Made by a program: the position numbers and the translations under genes
The notes under the pieces: model-generated
Told to the model about the DNA's origin: nothing
Database searches by the model: none
The model's input: only the letters and a program-made list of their open reading frames with translations
Shown here: positions 19,759-29,444 of the stretch, in pieces
Layout of the letters: the number at the start of each line of letters is the position of its first letter
Position numbering within the stretch: position 1 is the first letter of the stretch
Source: Marinobacter sp.
Lineage (GTDB): Bacteria; Pseudomonadota; Gammaproteobacteria; Pseudomonadales; Oleiphilaceae
NCBI GenBank assembly: GCA_014359475.1
Contig: JACIZI010000012.1
Span: 24,768 to 88,767, forward strand
Length of the DNA: 64,000 bases
Reading direction: 5' to 3'

Positions 19759-21369
19759 ATGCCACAGTCTTACCAATACGATGTCCTCATTATCGGCAGC
19801 GGCGCTGCCGGCCTGAGTGTCGCGCTTAACCTCCCGGAACACCTCAGAGTCTGCGTGATCAGCAAAGCCGATATCACCAGCGGGGCCACCCTCTGGGCCC
19901 AGGGCGGCATTGCCGCGGTTCTGGACGACGATGACAGCACCGAGGCGCACATCCGCGACACGCTCGATGCCGGTGCGGGCCTTTGCCATGAGGATGCCGT
20001 GCGCTTCACCGTGGAGAATGGCCGGAAAAGCATCAACTGGCTGATCGAATCCGGGGTGGATTTCACCAAGGATGAGCACGAGAAGGCCCGCTATCATCTG
20101 ACCCGCGAAGGTGGCCACAGCCATCGACGCATCATCCATGCGGCGGATGCCACCGGCCACGCGGTATCCACCAGCCTGACCAGCCAGGCGGCACAGAAAG
20201 ACAACATCGACCTGCTTTCCAACCGGGTTGCAGTAGACCTGATCACCAACAGCAAGCTGGCACTGCCCGGTAACCGCTGCGTCGGCGCCTACATCCTCAA
20301 CCTGGAAGATAACCATGTTGAGCTGTTTCGTGCCCGTTTCACGGTGATTGCCACCGGCGGTGCCAGCAAGGCCTATCGTTACACCACCAATCCCGATGGC
20401 GCATCCGGGGACGGCATCGCCATGGCCTGGCGGGCAGGCTGCCGCGTAGCCAATATGGAATTCAACCAGTTCCACCCCACCTGCCTGTATCACCCCCATG
20501 CCAAGTCGTTTCTGATCACCGAAGCGGTACGTGGCGAGGGGGGGCTACTGAAACTGCCGGACGGCAGTCGTTTCATGGACCGGTTTGATTCCCGGGGCGA
20601 ACTGGCGCCACGGGATATCGTGGCCCGTGCAATCGACCATGAGATGAAACGACTGGGTGCGGACCACCTGTATCTGGATATCAGCCACAAGCCCGCAGAT
20701 TTTGTCCGTCACCACTTCCCGACCATCTACGAGAAGTGCCTGGCCTTCGGCATCGACATCACTCGGGACCCCATTCCGGTGGTACCTGCCGCCCACTACA
20801 CCTGCGGCGGCATCATGACCGACAACCGGGCCCGCACCGACATCAACCAGCTTTATGCGGTAGGCGAAGCTGCTTTCACCGGTCTGCACGGCGCCAACCG
20901 CATGGCCAGCAATTCCCTGCTGGAGTGCCTGGTGTACGGCCGCGCTGCAGCTGCGGATATTGCCCGCCGGGAATCCGACATTCTGGCGCCGCCGAGCGCC
21001 CCGGACTGGGACGAAAGCAAGGTACGGGACTCCGACGAGGATGTGGTGATTTCCCACAACTGGGATGAACTGCGTCACTTCATGTGGGATTATGTGGGCA
21101 TTGTCAGAACCACCAAACGCCTGCAACGCGCCAAGCACCGGGTCGATCTGCTGTCCCGTGAGATCAGCGAATTCTACAGCAACTACCGGGTGTCCAATGA
21201 TCTGCTGGAGCTGCGCAACCTGGTGACGGTGGCCGACCTGATCATCTGTTCCGCATTGCAACGCAGGGAAAGCCGCGGTTTACACTACACCCTGGACTTC
21301 CCAGGAGTGCTTCACGAAACAGAAGATACGGTACTCTACCCGGTGAACTACCGGACACCGTCCTCGTAA
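19759..21369 (+). CDS. nadB: L-aspartate oxidase
   Basis: 536 aa from the ATG at 19759 ([20 protein letters not shown]), chosen by similarity to Pseudomonas NadB; an in-frame ATG at 19738 would add 7 residues. FAD-binding GSGAAGLS motif near the N-terminus, active-site EFNQFHPT and HTCGG-type ([10 protein letters not shown]) segments, and [14 protein letters not shown]. It oxidises aspartate to iminoaspartate, the first step of de novo NAD synthesis. Divergent from algU and followed 35 bp on by sdhE. Confidence 0.96.
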   Translation: MPQSYQYDVLIIGSGAAGLSVALNLPEHLRVCVISKADITSGATLWAQGGIAAVLDDDDSTEAHIRDTLDAGAGLCHEDAVRFTVENGRKSINWLIESGVDFTKDEHEKARYHLTREGGHSHRRIIHAADATGHAVSTSLTSQAAQKDNIDLLSNRVAVDLITNSKLALPGNRCVGAYILNLEDNHVELFRARFTVIATGGASKAYRYTTNPDGASGDGIAMAWRAGCRVANMEFNQFHPTCLYHPHAKSFLITEAVRGEGGLLKLPDGSRFMDRFDSRGELAPRDIVARAIDHEMKRLGADHLYLDISHKPADFVRHHFPTIYEKCLAFGIDITRDPIPVVPAAHYTCGGIMTDNRARTDINQLYAVGEAAFTGLHGANRMASNSLLECLVYGRAAAADIARRESDILAPPSAPDWDESKVRDSDEDVVISHNWDELRHFMWDYVGIVRTTKRLQRAKHRVDLLSREISEFYSNYRVSNDLLELRNLVTVADLIICSALQRRESRGLHYTLDFPGVLHETEDTVLYPVNYRTPSS

Positions 21370-21404
21370 CAGCCGGGCAAACACGTCCCTAACAGAGAAC
21401 ACAC

Positions 21405-21659
21405 ATGTCAGATAACGCCGAGTTCAACCGATTGTTCTGGCACAGCCGCCGCGGCATGCTGGAGCTGGACGTGCTGCTGGTACCCTTCCTGAAGGAGGCC
21501 TACCCGGGCCTGCCCGATGAAGACAAGCAGTGCTACCAAAAGCTACTGACCTGCGAAGATACCGATATGTTCGAGTGGTTCATGCAACGCAGCAAGCCGG
21601 AGGACCCGGACCTGCGGCGCATTGTCGAAATTATTCTCGCCCGTGTACAGCCGGATTGA
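21405..21659 (+). CDS. sdhE: FAD assembly factor SdhE (CptB family)
   Basis: 84 aa. Contains the conserved RRGMLELD motif (RGxxE) required for flavinylation of succinate dehydrogenase in this family, and [19 protein letters not shown] at the C-terminus. Start ATG at 21405, 35 bp after nadB. Its position next to a flavoenzyme gene and a YgfX-like gene is conserved in gammaproteobacteria. Confidence 0.93.
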   Translation: MSDNAEFNRLFWHSRRGMLELDVLLVPFLKEAYPGLPDEDKQCYQKLLTCEDTDMFEWFMQRSKPEDPDLRRIVEIILARVQPD

Positions 21660-22113
21660 GGTTCCGGTCCGCCCACACCCGGTGCTGGCCCTGACCGCCA
21701 ACCTGCCCTGGCTTCTGCTGGCCCTGTTCTGCCTGTTCGCGGCGGCCCGCCAGCCGCTATTCTGGTACAGTGCCGGGCTGGTCGCACTGATCATCGGAAC
21801 CTGGCGGACAGTGCAAGCCCTCCGCTCCGGCGCACACTCGATAACCAGCCTGATCGTTGACCAGAACCAGCTGCGGCTCTGTTATCCGGACGGCCGGACC
21901 CAAACCGCCAGGGTGGCACCGGAAACTCGCCTGGGCGGTCGGCTCAGCATCTTGAAACTGGTGCCCGATGCCCCCACCTCTGGCCCCGTACCTGTGATAT
22001 TGTCTACGTTGCCAGGCATGAGTAATACCGATGCCCGCGCTTTTCGTCGCCTGCGGGTCTGGCTCAGGCTTGGCGGCGCTCACAACGGAGACAGTTCGCA
22101 ACAGCCTTTTTGA
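21622..22113 (+). CDS. YgfX-like inner-membrane protein
   Basis: 163 aa from an ATG at 21622 that overlaps sdhE by 38 bp; a GTG at 21643 is a possible later start. Two hydrophobic segments at about 23-42 and 44-62 ([18 protein letters not shown] and [16 protein letters not shown]) are followed by a soluble domain, the YgfX/CptA layout. In E. coli the homologue is encoded with sdhE (ygfYX) and has been reported as a toxin affecting cell division; whether that holds here is unknown. The sequence is poorly conserved, so the call rests on topology and position. Confidence 0.7.
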   Translation: MSKLFSPVYSRIEVPVRPHPVLALTANLPWLLLALFCLFAAARQPLFWYSAGLVALIIGTWRTVQALRSGAHSITSLIVDQNQLRLCYPDGRTQTARVAPETRLGGRLSILKLVPDAPTSGPVPVILSTLPGMSNTDARAFRRLRVWLRLGGAHNGDSSQQPF

Positions 22114-22145
22114 GTCATTCGTCCGACCTCGCGCCAGGAGCCGTC

Positions 22146-23120
22146 ATGACAGAACACGCCAGAGCTTCGTCCCAGCTCCCCCATCCGGCCGCCGTCATCC
22201 TGACCGACCGGAAGCTGGTGCGCATCACCGGCCCCGGCACCGACAAATTCCTGCATGGGCAATTCTCCCAGAGCCTGGAAGCGGTGACCTCTGCCCATTC
22301 TCTGCGCGCCGCCGCCTGCACCCCTAAAGGCCGGGCCTACTGCCTCACGCGCCTGGTGCGGGACGGAGAAGATATTCTGCTGGATTTGCCGGTCGAGCTG
22401 GCAGAGGAAATCCACACCCGGCTGCAAAAATACCTGATGCTGTTCCGCGGCACCAGAATGGAAATCCCCGAGGAAGGTCACATCACCGGACTGCTTGGCA
22501 AGGAAGCGGCGCTGGCGATATCCCCGGATGCGGAACAACTGACAGACGACGGAGCCACCCTGGCGCTACCCGGCGGCCATCTGTTGCGTACCACGGATAC
22601 CGCAGAGGGGCTCCCCCGCTACGAATACTGGCGGCCCGACGGAGAAACTTCGCTACCGGCCCAGCTGCCTGCCGCCACACTTGCCGACTGGCACTGGTCG
22701 GAGATTGCCGCCGGGGTACCCTCCCTGAACCCCGCCAGCAACCAGCAATACGTCCCCCAGATGCTCAACTGGCAGCACCTGAACGGCATCCACTTCAAAA
22801 AAGGCTGTTACACCGGCCAGGAAGTTATCGCCCGCATGCACTTCCTGGGGCAACTGAAAAAAAGCCTGTTCCGCTTGCAGTCAGACACTGCGACGGAGGG
22901 TGCCGCAGAACCCGGGTCGCCGGTGATGGCCGGGGGCCGGGAAGCCGGGCGGGTGGTCAACTGCATCACTCTTGATAACGGCGGGGTAGCCATGCTGGCA
23001 GTGCTGCGACACGCAAACCAGGGAGACCCCCTGACCCTTGCCGATGGCACGCCGGTTTCCATTCAGCCCCTGCCTTACCGGGTTCCGGAGCGGGAGGATA
23101 CGCCTGCCCGGGATACATAA
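22146..23120 (+). CDS. ygfZ: Folate-binding protein YgfZ (Fe-S cluster repair)
   Basis: 324 aa from the ATG at 22146 with AGGAG six nt upstream; an in-frame TTG at 22110 is less likely. The family signature KKGCYTGQEVIARMHFLGQ (about 230-248) contains the conserved Cys. GcvT-like fold that binds tetrahydrofolate and helps maintain iron-sulfur enzymes. It follows the YgfX-like gene closely (33 bp). Confidence 0.93.
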   Translation: MTEHARASSQLPHPAAVILTDRKLVRITGPGTDKFLHGQFSQSLEAVTSAHSLRAAACTPKGRAYCLTRLVRDGEDILLDLPVELAEEIHTRLQKYLMLFRGTRMEIPEEGHITGLLGKEAALAISPDAEQLTDDGATLALPGGHLLRTTDTAEGLPRYEYWRPDGETSLPAQLPAATLADWHWSEIAAGVPSLNPASNQQYVPQMLNWQHLNGIHFKKGCYTGQEVIARMHFLGQLKKSLFRLQSDTATEGAAEPGSPVMAGGREAGRVVNCITLDNGGVAMLAVLRHANQGDPLTLADGTPVSIQPLPYRVPEREDTPARDT

Positions 23121-23122
23121 GT

Positions 23123-23209
23123 TGACAGGAATATTCCTGAGAATTTGCTATAACTAAGGAGCCTCTGATTAACTCCCCGGAGGCGATTCGAAGTCAATCA
23201 GAGGCTCCC
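23123..23209 (+). promoter_or_regulatory. Intergenic promoter-like element and 13-bp inverted repeat upstream of the HDOD gene
   Basis: TTGACA at 23123-23128 and TATAAC near 23150 give promoter-like elements, though 21 bp apart (long). They are followed by a hairpin: GGAGCCTCTGATT (from 23159) pairs with AATCAGAGGCTCC (ending 23209), with a 25-nt loop. There is no T run, so it is probably not a terminator. The left arm AAGGAGCCTCTGAT recurs upstream of the DUF1631 gene. Confidence 0.5.
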
Positions 23210-23277
23210 CAAGCCATTAATCAGGATCATTTTTCGCTCCGCCCTGCCCGGAGCAGAACCACAGGTACAGAGTGACC

Positions 23278-24111
23278 ATGTCGAACATTGTTGAAACCAT
23301 CAAGAGCGATCTGACCGAAGCCATCGAAAACGACAAGCTGGTACTGCCCACCCTTCCCGAGGTGGCGTTACAGGTAAGGGACATTGCCGAGTCGGAAGAG
23401 TCCGCAATTCTGGATCTGGTCAGGGTCATCAGCAACGATACGGCGCTCTCTGCCCGCATTATACGTGTCTGCAACAGCCCCCTGTTCCGGGGATCCCGGG
23501 CCATCGAAAACCTCAACATGGCGGTATCCCGGCTGGGCATGAACTACACCAGTAACCTCGCCATGGGTCTGGCGATGGAGCAAATGTTCCAGGCCACATC
23601 CGATATGATCGACAAACGGCTGCGCGCCACCTGGCAAACCAGCACCGAGGTGGCAGGCGTAGCCCATGTTCTGGCCCAGCAATACACCCGGCTGAAACCG
23701 GACCAGGCCACCCTGGCCGGTCTGGTGCATCTGATCGGTGTGCTGCCAATCCTGCGCTATGTCGAAGACCGGGATGTCCAGATCAGCAGTATCATGCTGG
23801 ACAATGTGATAGAGGAACTGCACCCGCGCATTGGCAGCCTGATCCTGGAAAAATGGGACTTCCCCCGGGAACTGCTGAATGTGCCGTTGGAATACGCCCG
23901 CTTTGACCGAAAGATACCGGAAGCGGACTACGCGGACCTGGTAATGATAGCCAACCTGCAACTGGTGGCCGGCACTGACCACCCCTGGAACGAGATCGAC
24001 AAGAGCACGGTGTCGGCATTCGGGCGGCTGGGGCTGGACCCGGAGGTGGACCTCAATGAGGAAGAAGACCTCAATGCGCAGATGGAAGCGGCCATGGCGC
24101 TGCTGAAATAG
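23278..24111 (+). CDS. HDOD domain protein
   Basis: 277 aa from the ATG at 23278. HDOD domain at about 18-215 (VLPTLPEVALQVRDIAES, then ISNDTALSARIIRVCNSPLF and AVSRLGMNYTSNLAMGLAME). It lacks the catalytic HD dyad, as expected for HDOD proteins, which act in signalling rather than hydrolysis. An acidic tail (DLNEEEDLNAQMEAAMALLK) ends the protein. Stand-alone gene, convergent with ung. The specific partner is unknown. Confidence 0.85.
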   Translation: MSNIVETIKSDLTEAIENDKLVLPTLPEVALQVRDIAESEESAILDLVRVISNDTALSARIIRVCNSPLFRGSRAIENLNMAVSRLGMNYTSNLAMGLAMEQMFQATSDMIDKRLRATWQTSTEVAGVAHVLAQQYTRLKPDQATLAGLVHLIGVLPILRYVEDRDVQISSIMLDNVIEELHPRIGSLILEKWDFPRELLNVPLEYARFDRKIPEADYADLVMIANLQLVAGTDHPWNEIDKSTVSAFGRLGLDPEVDLNEEEDLNAQMEAAMALLK

Positions 24112-24168
24112 TAACGACCACTTTAACCGGGTTTTATGGGAACCTGACCGTCTTCCGACCAGAATCTC

Positions 24169-24903
24169 TCAGTTCTTTTTATAGCTGGCGATCAGGCTGG
24201 CCTTGTCAGGCAGTCGCCAATCCACCGTCGGCCGACCTTGCTGCTCTAACCACTCATTCGCCCTGGAAAAATGCCGGCAACCGAAGAAGCCGCGGTAGGC
24301 ACTCAGGGGGGACGGGTGCGGGCCTTCCAGCACCAGGTGGCGGTTGCGGTCGATGATGCGGCCTTTTTTGCGGGCGTAGCTGCCCCAGAGCAGGAACACG
24401 ACACCCTCGCGATGCTGGTTGATGGTTTCGATCACCCGATCGGTGAAGGTTTCCCAGCCCTTGTTCTGGTGAGCTCCGGCATTACCCTGCTCAACGGTCA
24501 GTACACTGTTGAGCAGCAGCACACCCTGCTCTGCCCAGGGCTGCAGACAACCATGGTCCGGCGGCCTTATGCCCAGATCGGTTTCGATTTCCCTGAAGAT
24601 ATTCACCAGCGACGGGGGCGGCGGCACGTCCGGCCTGACGGAGAAACACAGGCCGTGGGCCTGGCCGGGGCCGTGGTAGGGATCCTGCCCCAGGATCACC
24701 ACACTCACTTTATCCAGCGGCGTGCTGTTCAGGGCGTTAAAACACAGGTGGCTGGGCGGAAACAACACCTTGCCGGCCTGTTCCTCAGCAGCCAGGAATT
24801 CCGCCAGCGCCAACATGTATGACTGACGGAACTCGTCCGCCAGCCACTGATCCCAACCGCAGCCGGGCTGCAGTTGCTGAGCCAGTGCCTCGGCCGGATG
24901 CAT
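24169..24903 (-). CDS. ung: Uracil-DNA glycosylase, family 1
   Basis: 244 aa. Catalytic water-activating D74 lies in [10 protein letters not shown]; the uracil pocket [10 protein letters not shown] and the DNA-intercalation loop [13 protein letters not shown] (H196) are intact. It excises uracil from DNA in base-excision repair. ATG at 24903, only 4 bp after the lysS stop, so it is cotranscribed with prfB-lysS. Confidence 0.97.
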   Translation of the reverse strand: MHPAEALAQQLQPGCGWDQWLADEFRQSYMLALAEFLAAEEQAGKVLFPPSHLCFNALNSTPLDKVSVVILGQDPYHGPGQAHGLCFSVRPDVPPPPSLVNIFREIETDLGIRPPDHGCLQPWAEQGVLLLNSVLTVEQGNAGAHQNKGWETFTDRVIETINQHREGVVFLLWGSYARKKGRIIDRNRHLVLEGPHPSPLSAYRGFFGCRHFSRANEWLEQQGRPTVDWRLPDKASLIASYKKN

Positions 24904-24907
24904 CGGC

Positions 24908-26443
24908 TTATTCGTCTTCCGGCTTCTGTTCGGCCTTGTGCTCCGGGCGCATGGCCGGGAACAGGATCACGTCTCGAATCGACGGCGAATCGGTCAGCAG
25001 CATGGCCAGGCGATCAATACCGATACCCTCACCGGCAGTCGGTGGCAGGCCGTATTCCAGTGCCATCACGTAGTCGTCATCGTAGAACATGGCTTCGTCA
25101 TCGCCGGCATCTTTCTCCGCCACCTGGGCCCGGAAGCGCTCGGCCTGGTCCTCGGCATCGTTCAGCTCCGAGAAGCCATTGGCGATTTCACGGCCACCCA
25201 CGAAGAACTCGAAGCGCTCGGTCACAAACGGATCACTGTCCTTGCAACGAGCCAGGGGCGATACTTCTTTGGGATACTCGGTGATAAAGGTCGGCTGCAT
25301 CAGACGGTGCTCGGCCGTTGCCTCGAAGATCTCGACCTGTACCTTGCCCAGGCCCCAGCTGTCTTTAACCTGAATACCCAGAGCCTTCGCCAGCTCCCGG
25401 GCCCGACCGTCCTCTGCCAGCTGCTCGCGGGTAATGTCCGGGTTGTAGCGCAGGATGGCATCTACCACGGTCAGGCGCTCGAACGGCTTACCGAAATCGT
25501 ATTCGATGGTCTCTTCGGTACCGTTCTTCAGCACCCGGGTGTTGGTCACGGTGGTGCTGCCCAGCACTTTCTGTGTGATGGTCCGTAACATGTCTTCCGT
25601 GAGATCCATCAGGTCGTTGTAATCCGCATAGGCCTGGTAGAACTCCACCATGGTGAACTCCGGGTTGTGGCGGGTGGATAACCCTTCGTTCCGGAAGTTG
25701 CGGTTGATCTCGAAGACCCTTTCAAAGCCGCCCACCACCAGACGCTTGAGGAACAGCTCCGGGGCAATACGCAGGTACATGTCGATATCCAGCGCATTGT
25801 GATGGGTCACAAACGGGCGGGCCGTGGCACCACCCGGGATCACCTGCAACATGGGGGTCTCCACCTCCATGAAGTCCCGCTCGGTGAAATACTGGCGCAT
25901 GACATTGATAATCTTCGAGCGCGCGTAGAAGACACGCCGACTGTCCTCGTTCACCATCAGGTCCACATAGCGATGACGGTAACGGGCCTCGGTATCGGTC
26001 AGCCCCTTGTGCTTCTCCGGCAGCGGGCGCAGTGACTTGGTGAGCAGCAGATACTCATCCATGGTCACATACAGATCGCCCTTGCCGGATTTGGACAGGA
26101 TGCCCCGCACGCCGACGATATCCCCCAGATCCCAGTGCTTGGTGTCCTTCTGGACATCTTTGGAGGCATAGATCTGGATACGGCCGGTCATGTCCTGAAC
26201 CACCTTGAATGCCTTGCGGTCGAGCATCATGCGGCCGGCAATCGCCACCCGGATGCCCATGGACGCCAGCTCTTCCTTCGTTTTATCACCATATTTTTCC
26301 TGCAGTTCTGCAGCGGTGGCATCCCGGCGGAAGTCGTTCGGGAACGGATTGCCCTGTTCGCGCAACGCAGCCAGTTTGGCGCGGCGCTCGGCAATCAGCT
26401 TGTTATCCTCTTGCGGTGCGGCATTCTGGGTGTGTTCAGTCAT
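24908..26443 (-). CDS. lysS: Lysyl-tRNA synthetase (class II)
   Basis: 511 aa, standard length. N-terminal OB anticodon-binding domain ([20 protein letters not shown]), class II motif 2 [20 protein letters not shown] and motif 3 [20 protein letters not shown]. It charges tRNA-Lys with lysine. 52 bp downstream of prfB, the usual prfB-lysS pairing. Confidence 0.97.
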   Translation of the reverse strand: MTEHTQNAAPQEDNKLIAERRAKLAALREQGNPFPNDFRRDATAAELQEKYGDKTKEELASMGIRVAIAGRMMLDRKAFKVVQDMTGRIQIYASKDVQKDTKHWDLGDIVGVRGILSKSGKGDLYVTMDEYLLLTKSLRPLPEKHKGLTDTEARYRHRYVDLMVNEDSRRVFYARSKIINVMRQYFTERDFMEVETPMLQVIPGGATARPFVTHHNALDIDMYLRIAPELFLKRLVVGGFERVFEINRNFRNEGLSTRHNPEFTMVEFYQAYADYNDLMDLTEDMLRTITQKVLGSTTVTNTRVLKNGTEETIEYDFGKPFERLTVVDAILRYNPDITREQLAEDGRARELAKALGIQVKDSWGLGKVQVEIFEATAEHRLMQPTFITEYPKEVSPLARCKDSDPFVTERFEFFVGGREIANGFSELNDAEDQAERFRAQVAEKDAGDDEAMFYDDDYVMALEYGLPPTAGEGIGIDRLAMLLTDSPSIRDVILFPAMRPEHKAEQKPEDE

Positions 26444-26484
26444 CTTGGCTCACTAGAGAAATCGGAATGGTCCGGTTTGATCTG

Positions 26485-26508
26485 GATGGCGCTGATTACA
26501 GCGCCATC
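26485..26508. other. Hairpin at the prfB stop codon
   Basis: GATGGCGCTG (26485-26494) and CAGCGCCATC (26499-26508) form a perfect 10-bp stem with the 4-nt loop ATTA. It overlaps the prfB stop at 26496-26498. No T run follows on either strand, so it is more likely an mRNA-stability or partial-attenuation element between prfB and lysS than a full terminator. Confidence 0.5.
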
Positions 26509-27591
26509 TTCAGACTGGCTTCAATAAACTTGTCGATGTCACCGTCCAACACCGTCTGGGTGTTGCTGGTTTCCACCTTGGTACGCAGGTCCTTGATGCG
26601 GCTGTCGTCCAGCACGTAGGAACGGATCTGGCTGCCCCAGCCGATGTCAGCCTTGGCATCCTCGGCCTTCTGCTTTTCGGCGTTACGCTCCTGCATCTCG
26701 CGCTCGAACAGCTTGGCCTTGAGCTGCTTCATGGCCTGATCCTTGTTCTGGTGCTGGCTCCGGCCAGCCTGACAGGCCACCACAATGCCCGTGGGATTGT
26801 GGGTCAGTCGCACCGCGGATTCGGTCCGGTTTACGTGCTGACCACCGGCCCCGGAGGCGCGGTATACGTCCACCCTCAGATCCGCAGGATTGATCTCGAT
26901 TTCAAAGCTGTCGTCCACTTCCGGGGATACAAACACGGAACAGAAAGAAGTGTGGCGACGGTTGCCGGAATCAAACGGGGATTTACGCACCAGCCGGTGG
27001 ACACCGGTTTCCGTCCGCAGCCAGCCGTAAGCGTAGTCGCCCTGGACGTGGACAGTGGCACTCTTGATGCCGGCCACTTCCCCTTCCTGCAATTCGACTA
27101 TCTCGGCCTTGAAACCACGCCGCTCGGCCCAGCGCAGATACATGCGCAGCAGCATGTTGGCCCAGTCCTGGGCCTCGGTGCCGCCGGAGCCGGCCTGAAT
27201 GTCCAGGTAGGCATTATTGGCATCCATCTCGCCGGAAAACATACGGCGGAATTCCAGCTTTTCCAGATCCTTGTCCAGCTGCGCCAGGTCCGCCTCAATT
27301 TCCGCTACGGTGCCCTCATCCTCTTCATCGGCGGCGATTTCCAGCAGGCCCTCGGCATCATCCAGGCCGCTGGCCAGATTATCCAGAGTGCGGACAATCA
27401 GATCCAGATCCGCCCGTTCCTTACCCAGTGCCTGAGCGCGGTCCGGATCTTCCCAGACTTTGGGGTCTTCCAGTTCCCGCTCTACCTCGACCAATCGCTC
27501 ACTGCGCAGGTCGTAGTCAAAGATACCCCCTGAGCGCGTCACTGCGCTCACGAAGCTCTTTGATCTTCGTAACGATGGGATTGATTTCCAT
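26496..27591 (-). CDS. prfB: Peptide chain release factor 2, programmed +1 frameshift
   Basis: The zero frame starts at the ATG at 27591 ([18 protein letters not shown]...) and hits an in-frame TGA at 27519-27517 after 24 codons. The +1 frame continues from GAC with [13 protein letters not shown] for another 340 residues, giving 364 aa, the usual RF2 length (E. coli 365). The stop-codon-recognition tripeptide SPF lies in [10 protein letters not shown] and the peptidyl-hydrolysis GGQ in [14 protein letters not shown]2 terminates at UGA and UAA, so the frameshift autoregulates its own level. Cotranscribed with lysS. Confidence 0.96.
27517..27531 (-). promoter_or_regulatory. prfB: prfB programmed frameshift site
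   Basis: On the minus strand an internal Shine-Dalgarno-like AGGGGG (27531-27526) is followed by TAT, then the slippery CTT (27522-27520), the in-frame stop TGA (27519-27517) and C. This is the classical RF2 recoding arrangement with a short SD-to-slip spacing. Confidence 0.95.
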
Positions 27592-27710
27592 AAAATCTAA
27601 GTCTCGCGTTGGAAAATGATGCGCTGAAAACAGGGCCGGAATTCTACCGGAAATTGGCGGGTAATTCAGTAGCCAGGATATCGCGGTAACGTCATTTTAG
27701 CCGCGGCCAA

Positions 27711-29444
27711 TCAACCCAGCGGCTCCAGGTAATCCACCAGCAACTGCAGGTTGGTCCGGCCCCGGAAGGTGTTGGCATCCGGTTTGTACACCAGCCGTGC
27801 GCCGGTGCGGGTGTAGTCGGGCACTTCCGGTCCGGTGTTGAAGGCAATGCCATCAATCAGCTGACCGCCACCGGACGGCTGCACGGTGAGCTTGAGGTGG
27901 TTCTCACCAACAATGCGCTGATTGATCACCTGGAAGTCACCGTCGAACAGGGGCTCCGGAAAATGCTGTCCCCAGGGCCCCGCCTTGCGCAGTAAAAAGG
28001 CTGTATCAAGGCTCAGCTCAGCCAGCGCGAGGGGACCATCGGTCGTGATGGCGGCTTCCAGATCGGAGGCATCCAGTGCCTGGCGCACCACAAAATCAAA
28101 GGCCTCGGAGAATCGCTGCAGATCTTCCCGGGCGATGGTCATGCCGGCAGCCATGGCATGACCACCAAACTTCTTTAGCAGTCCTGGTGAACGGGTAGCC
28201 ACATCCGCCAGAGCATCACGGATATGCAGACCGGGGATAGAGCGGGCGGAGCCTTTCAGGTGCTGGCCGTCTTCGTCCGGGGCGAAGGCAATGGTGGGGC
28301 GGTGCGTCTGCTCCCGGATACGGGCCGCCAGAATCCCGATCACACCCTGATGCCAGTCTTCGTCGAACAATGCCAACCCCCAGGGCAGCCCTTCCACATC
28401 CAGCGACATGGACGCCAGCAGATCCTGTGCCTGGGTTTTCATTTCCCGCTCGATGCTGCGGCGTTCCCGGTTGAAATTATCCAGTTCCCGGGCCAGTCGC
28501 AGCGCTTCATCCCGGTTGTCTGCCAGCAGGCAGGCGATGCCGATGCTCATATCATCCAGACGGCCAGCGGCATTGAGTCGCGGCCCGACCACAAAGCCGA
28601 GATCCGTGGCGCTGATTTCCCGATGATCCCTGCCGGCTACTTCCAGCAACGCAAGTATTCCCGGGCGTGCCTGCCCCTGGCGGATGCGACGCAGGCCCTG
28701 CTCAACAAAGATCCGATTGTTATGATCCAGCGGCACCACATCCGCCACAGTGCCCAGGGCGACCAGATCCAGCAGGGTGCCCAGATTGGGCTCCGGCACC
28801 GGCAGCCGCCCCTGCTCCCGCAGGTGTTTACGCAAGGCTGTCAGCACGTAGAAGATCACCCCGACGCCGGCGGCATTCTTGCTCAGGAACGGGCAGCCCG
28901 GCTGATTGGGATTAACAATGGCCTCTGCCTCCGGCAGAGTCTCCCCCGCCAGATGGTGGTCGGTGATGATCGTTCTGACTCCGAGCTCCCGGGCGGCCCG
29001 CACCCCTTCATGGGCGGAGATGCCGTTGTCCACGGTAATCAGCAGATCCGGCAGCTCACCCTCTTCCTGCAGCCGGTGAATAATGCCCGGCGTGAGGCCG
29101 TAGCCATCCGCAAAGCGGCTCGGCACCCGGAAGTCGACGGATTGCAGGCCGAGCATACCCAGCCCCAGTACCGCGACAGACGTGCTGGTGGCGCCATCGG
29201 CATCAAAATCCCCCAGCACCATGACCGTCTGCTGATCCCGGATCACCTGCGCCAGCAATTCCACGGCCCGGTCTATGCCGTGCAGGGAAAGGGGCGATGC
29301 GAGGTGTTTCAGGGTATAGCTGAGTTGCTCGTCCGAGGTCACCCCACGGGCGGCATACAGACGACGTAACAAAGGCGGAAGTCCCTGCCCCCAGCCGGAC
29401 ACCTCAGGCTGGGGGCGGCGCAGAATCTTCTTGCGCTCAGGCAT
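27711..29444 (-). CDS. recJ: Single-stranded-DNA-specific exonuclease RecJ
   Basis: 577 aa. DHH phosphoesterase motifs: VLGDFDADGATST (motif I), TVDNGIS (motif II), ITDHHLAGE (motif III, DHH), and the DHHA1 region with KKFGGHAMAAGMTI. It is a 5'-3' exonuclease in RecFOR recombination and mismatch repair. ATG at 29444; its first 8 bp overlap the end of thrC, suggesting coupling. Confidence 0.96.
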   Translation of the reverse strand: MPERKKILRRPQPEVSGWGQGLPPLLRRLYAARGVTSDEQLSYTLKHLASPLSLHGIDRAVELLAQVIRDQQTVMVLGDFDADGATSTSVAVLGLGMLGLQSVDFRVPSRFADGYGLTPGIIHRLQEEGELPDLLITVDNGISAHEGVRAARELGVRTIITDHHLAGETLPEAEAIVNPNQPGCPFLSKNAAGVGVIFYVLTALRKHLREQGRLPVPEPNLGTLLDLVALGTVADVVPLDHNNRIFVEQGLRRIRQGQARPGILALLEVAGRDHREISATDLGFVVGPRLNAAGRLDDMSIGIACLLADNRDEALRLARELDNFNRERRSIEREMKTQAQDLLASMSLDVEGLPWGLALFDEDWHQGVIGILAARIREQTHRPTIAFAPDEDGQHLKGSARSIPGLHIRDALADVATRSPGLLKKFGGHAMAAGMTIAREDLQRFSEAFDFVVRQALDASDLEAAITTDGPLALAELSLDTAFLLRKAGPWGQHFPEPLFDGDFQVINQRIVGENHLKLTVQPSGGGQLIDGIAFNTGPEVPDYTRTGARLVYKPDANTFRGRTNLQLLVDYLEPLG

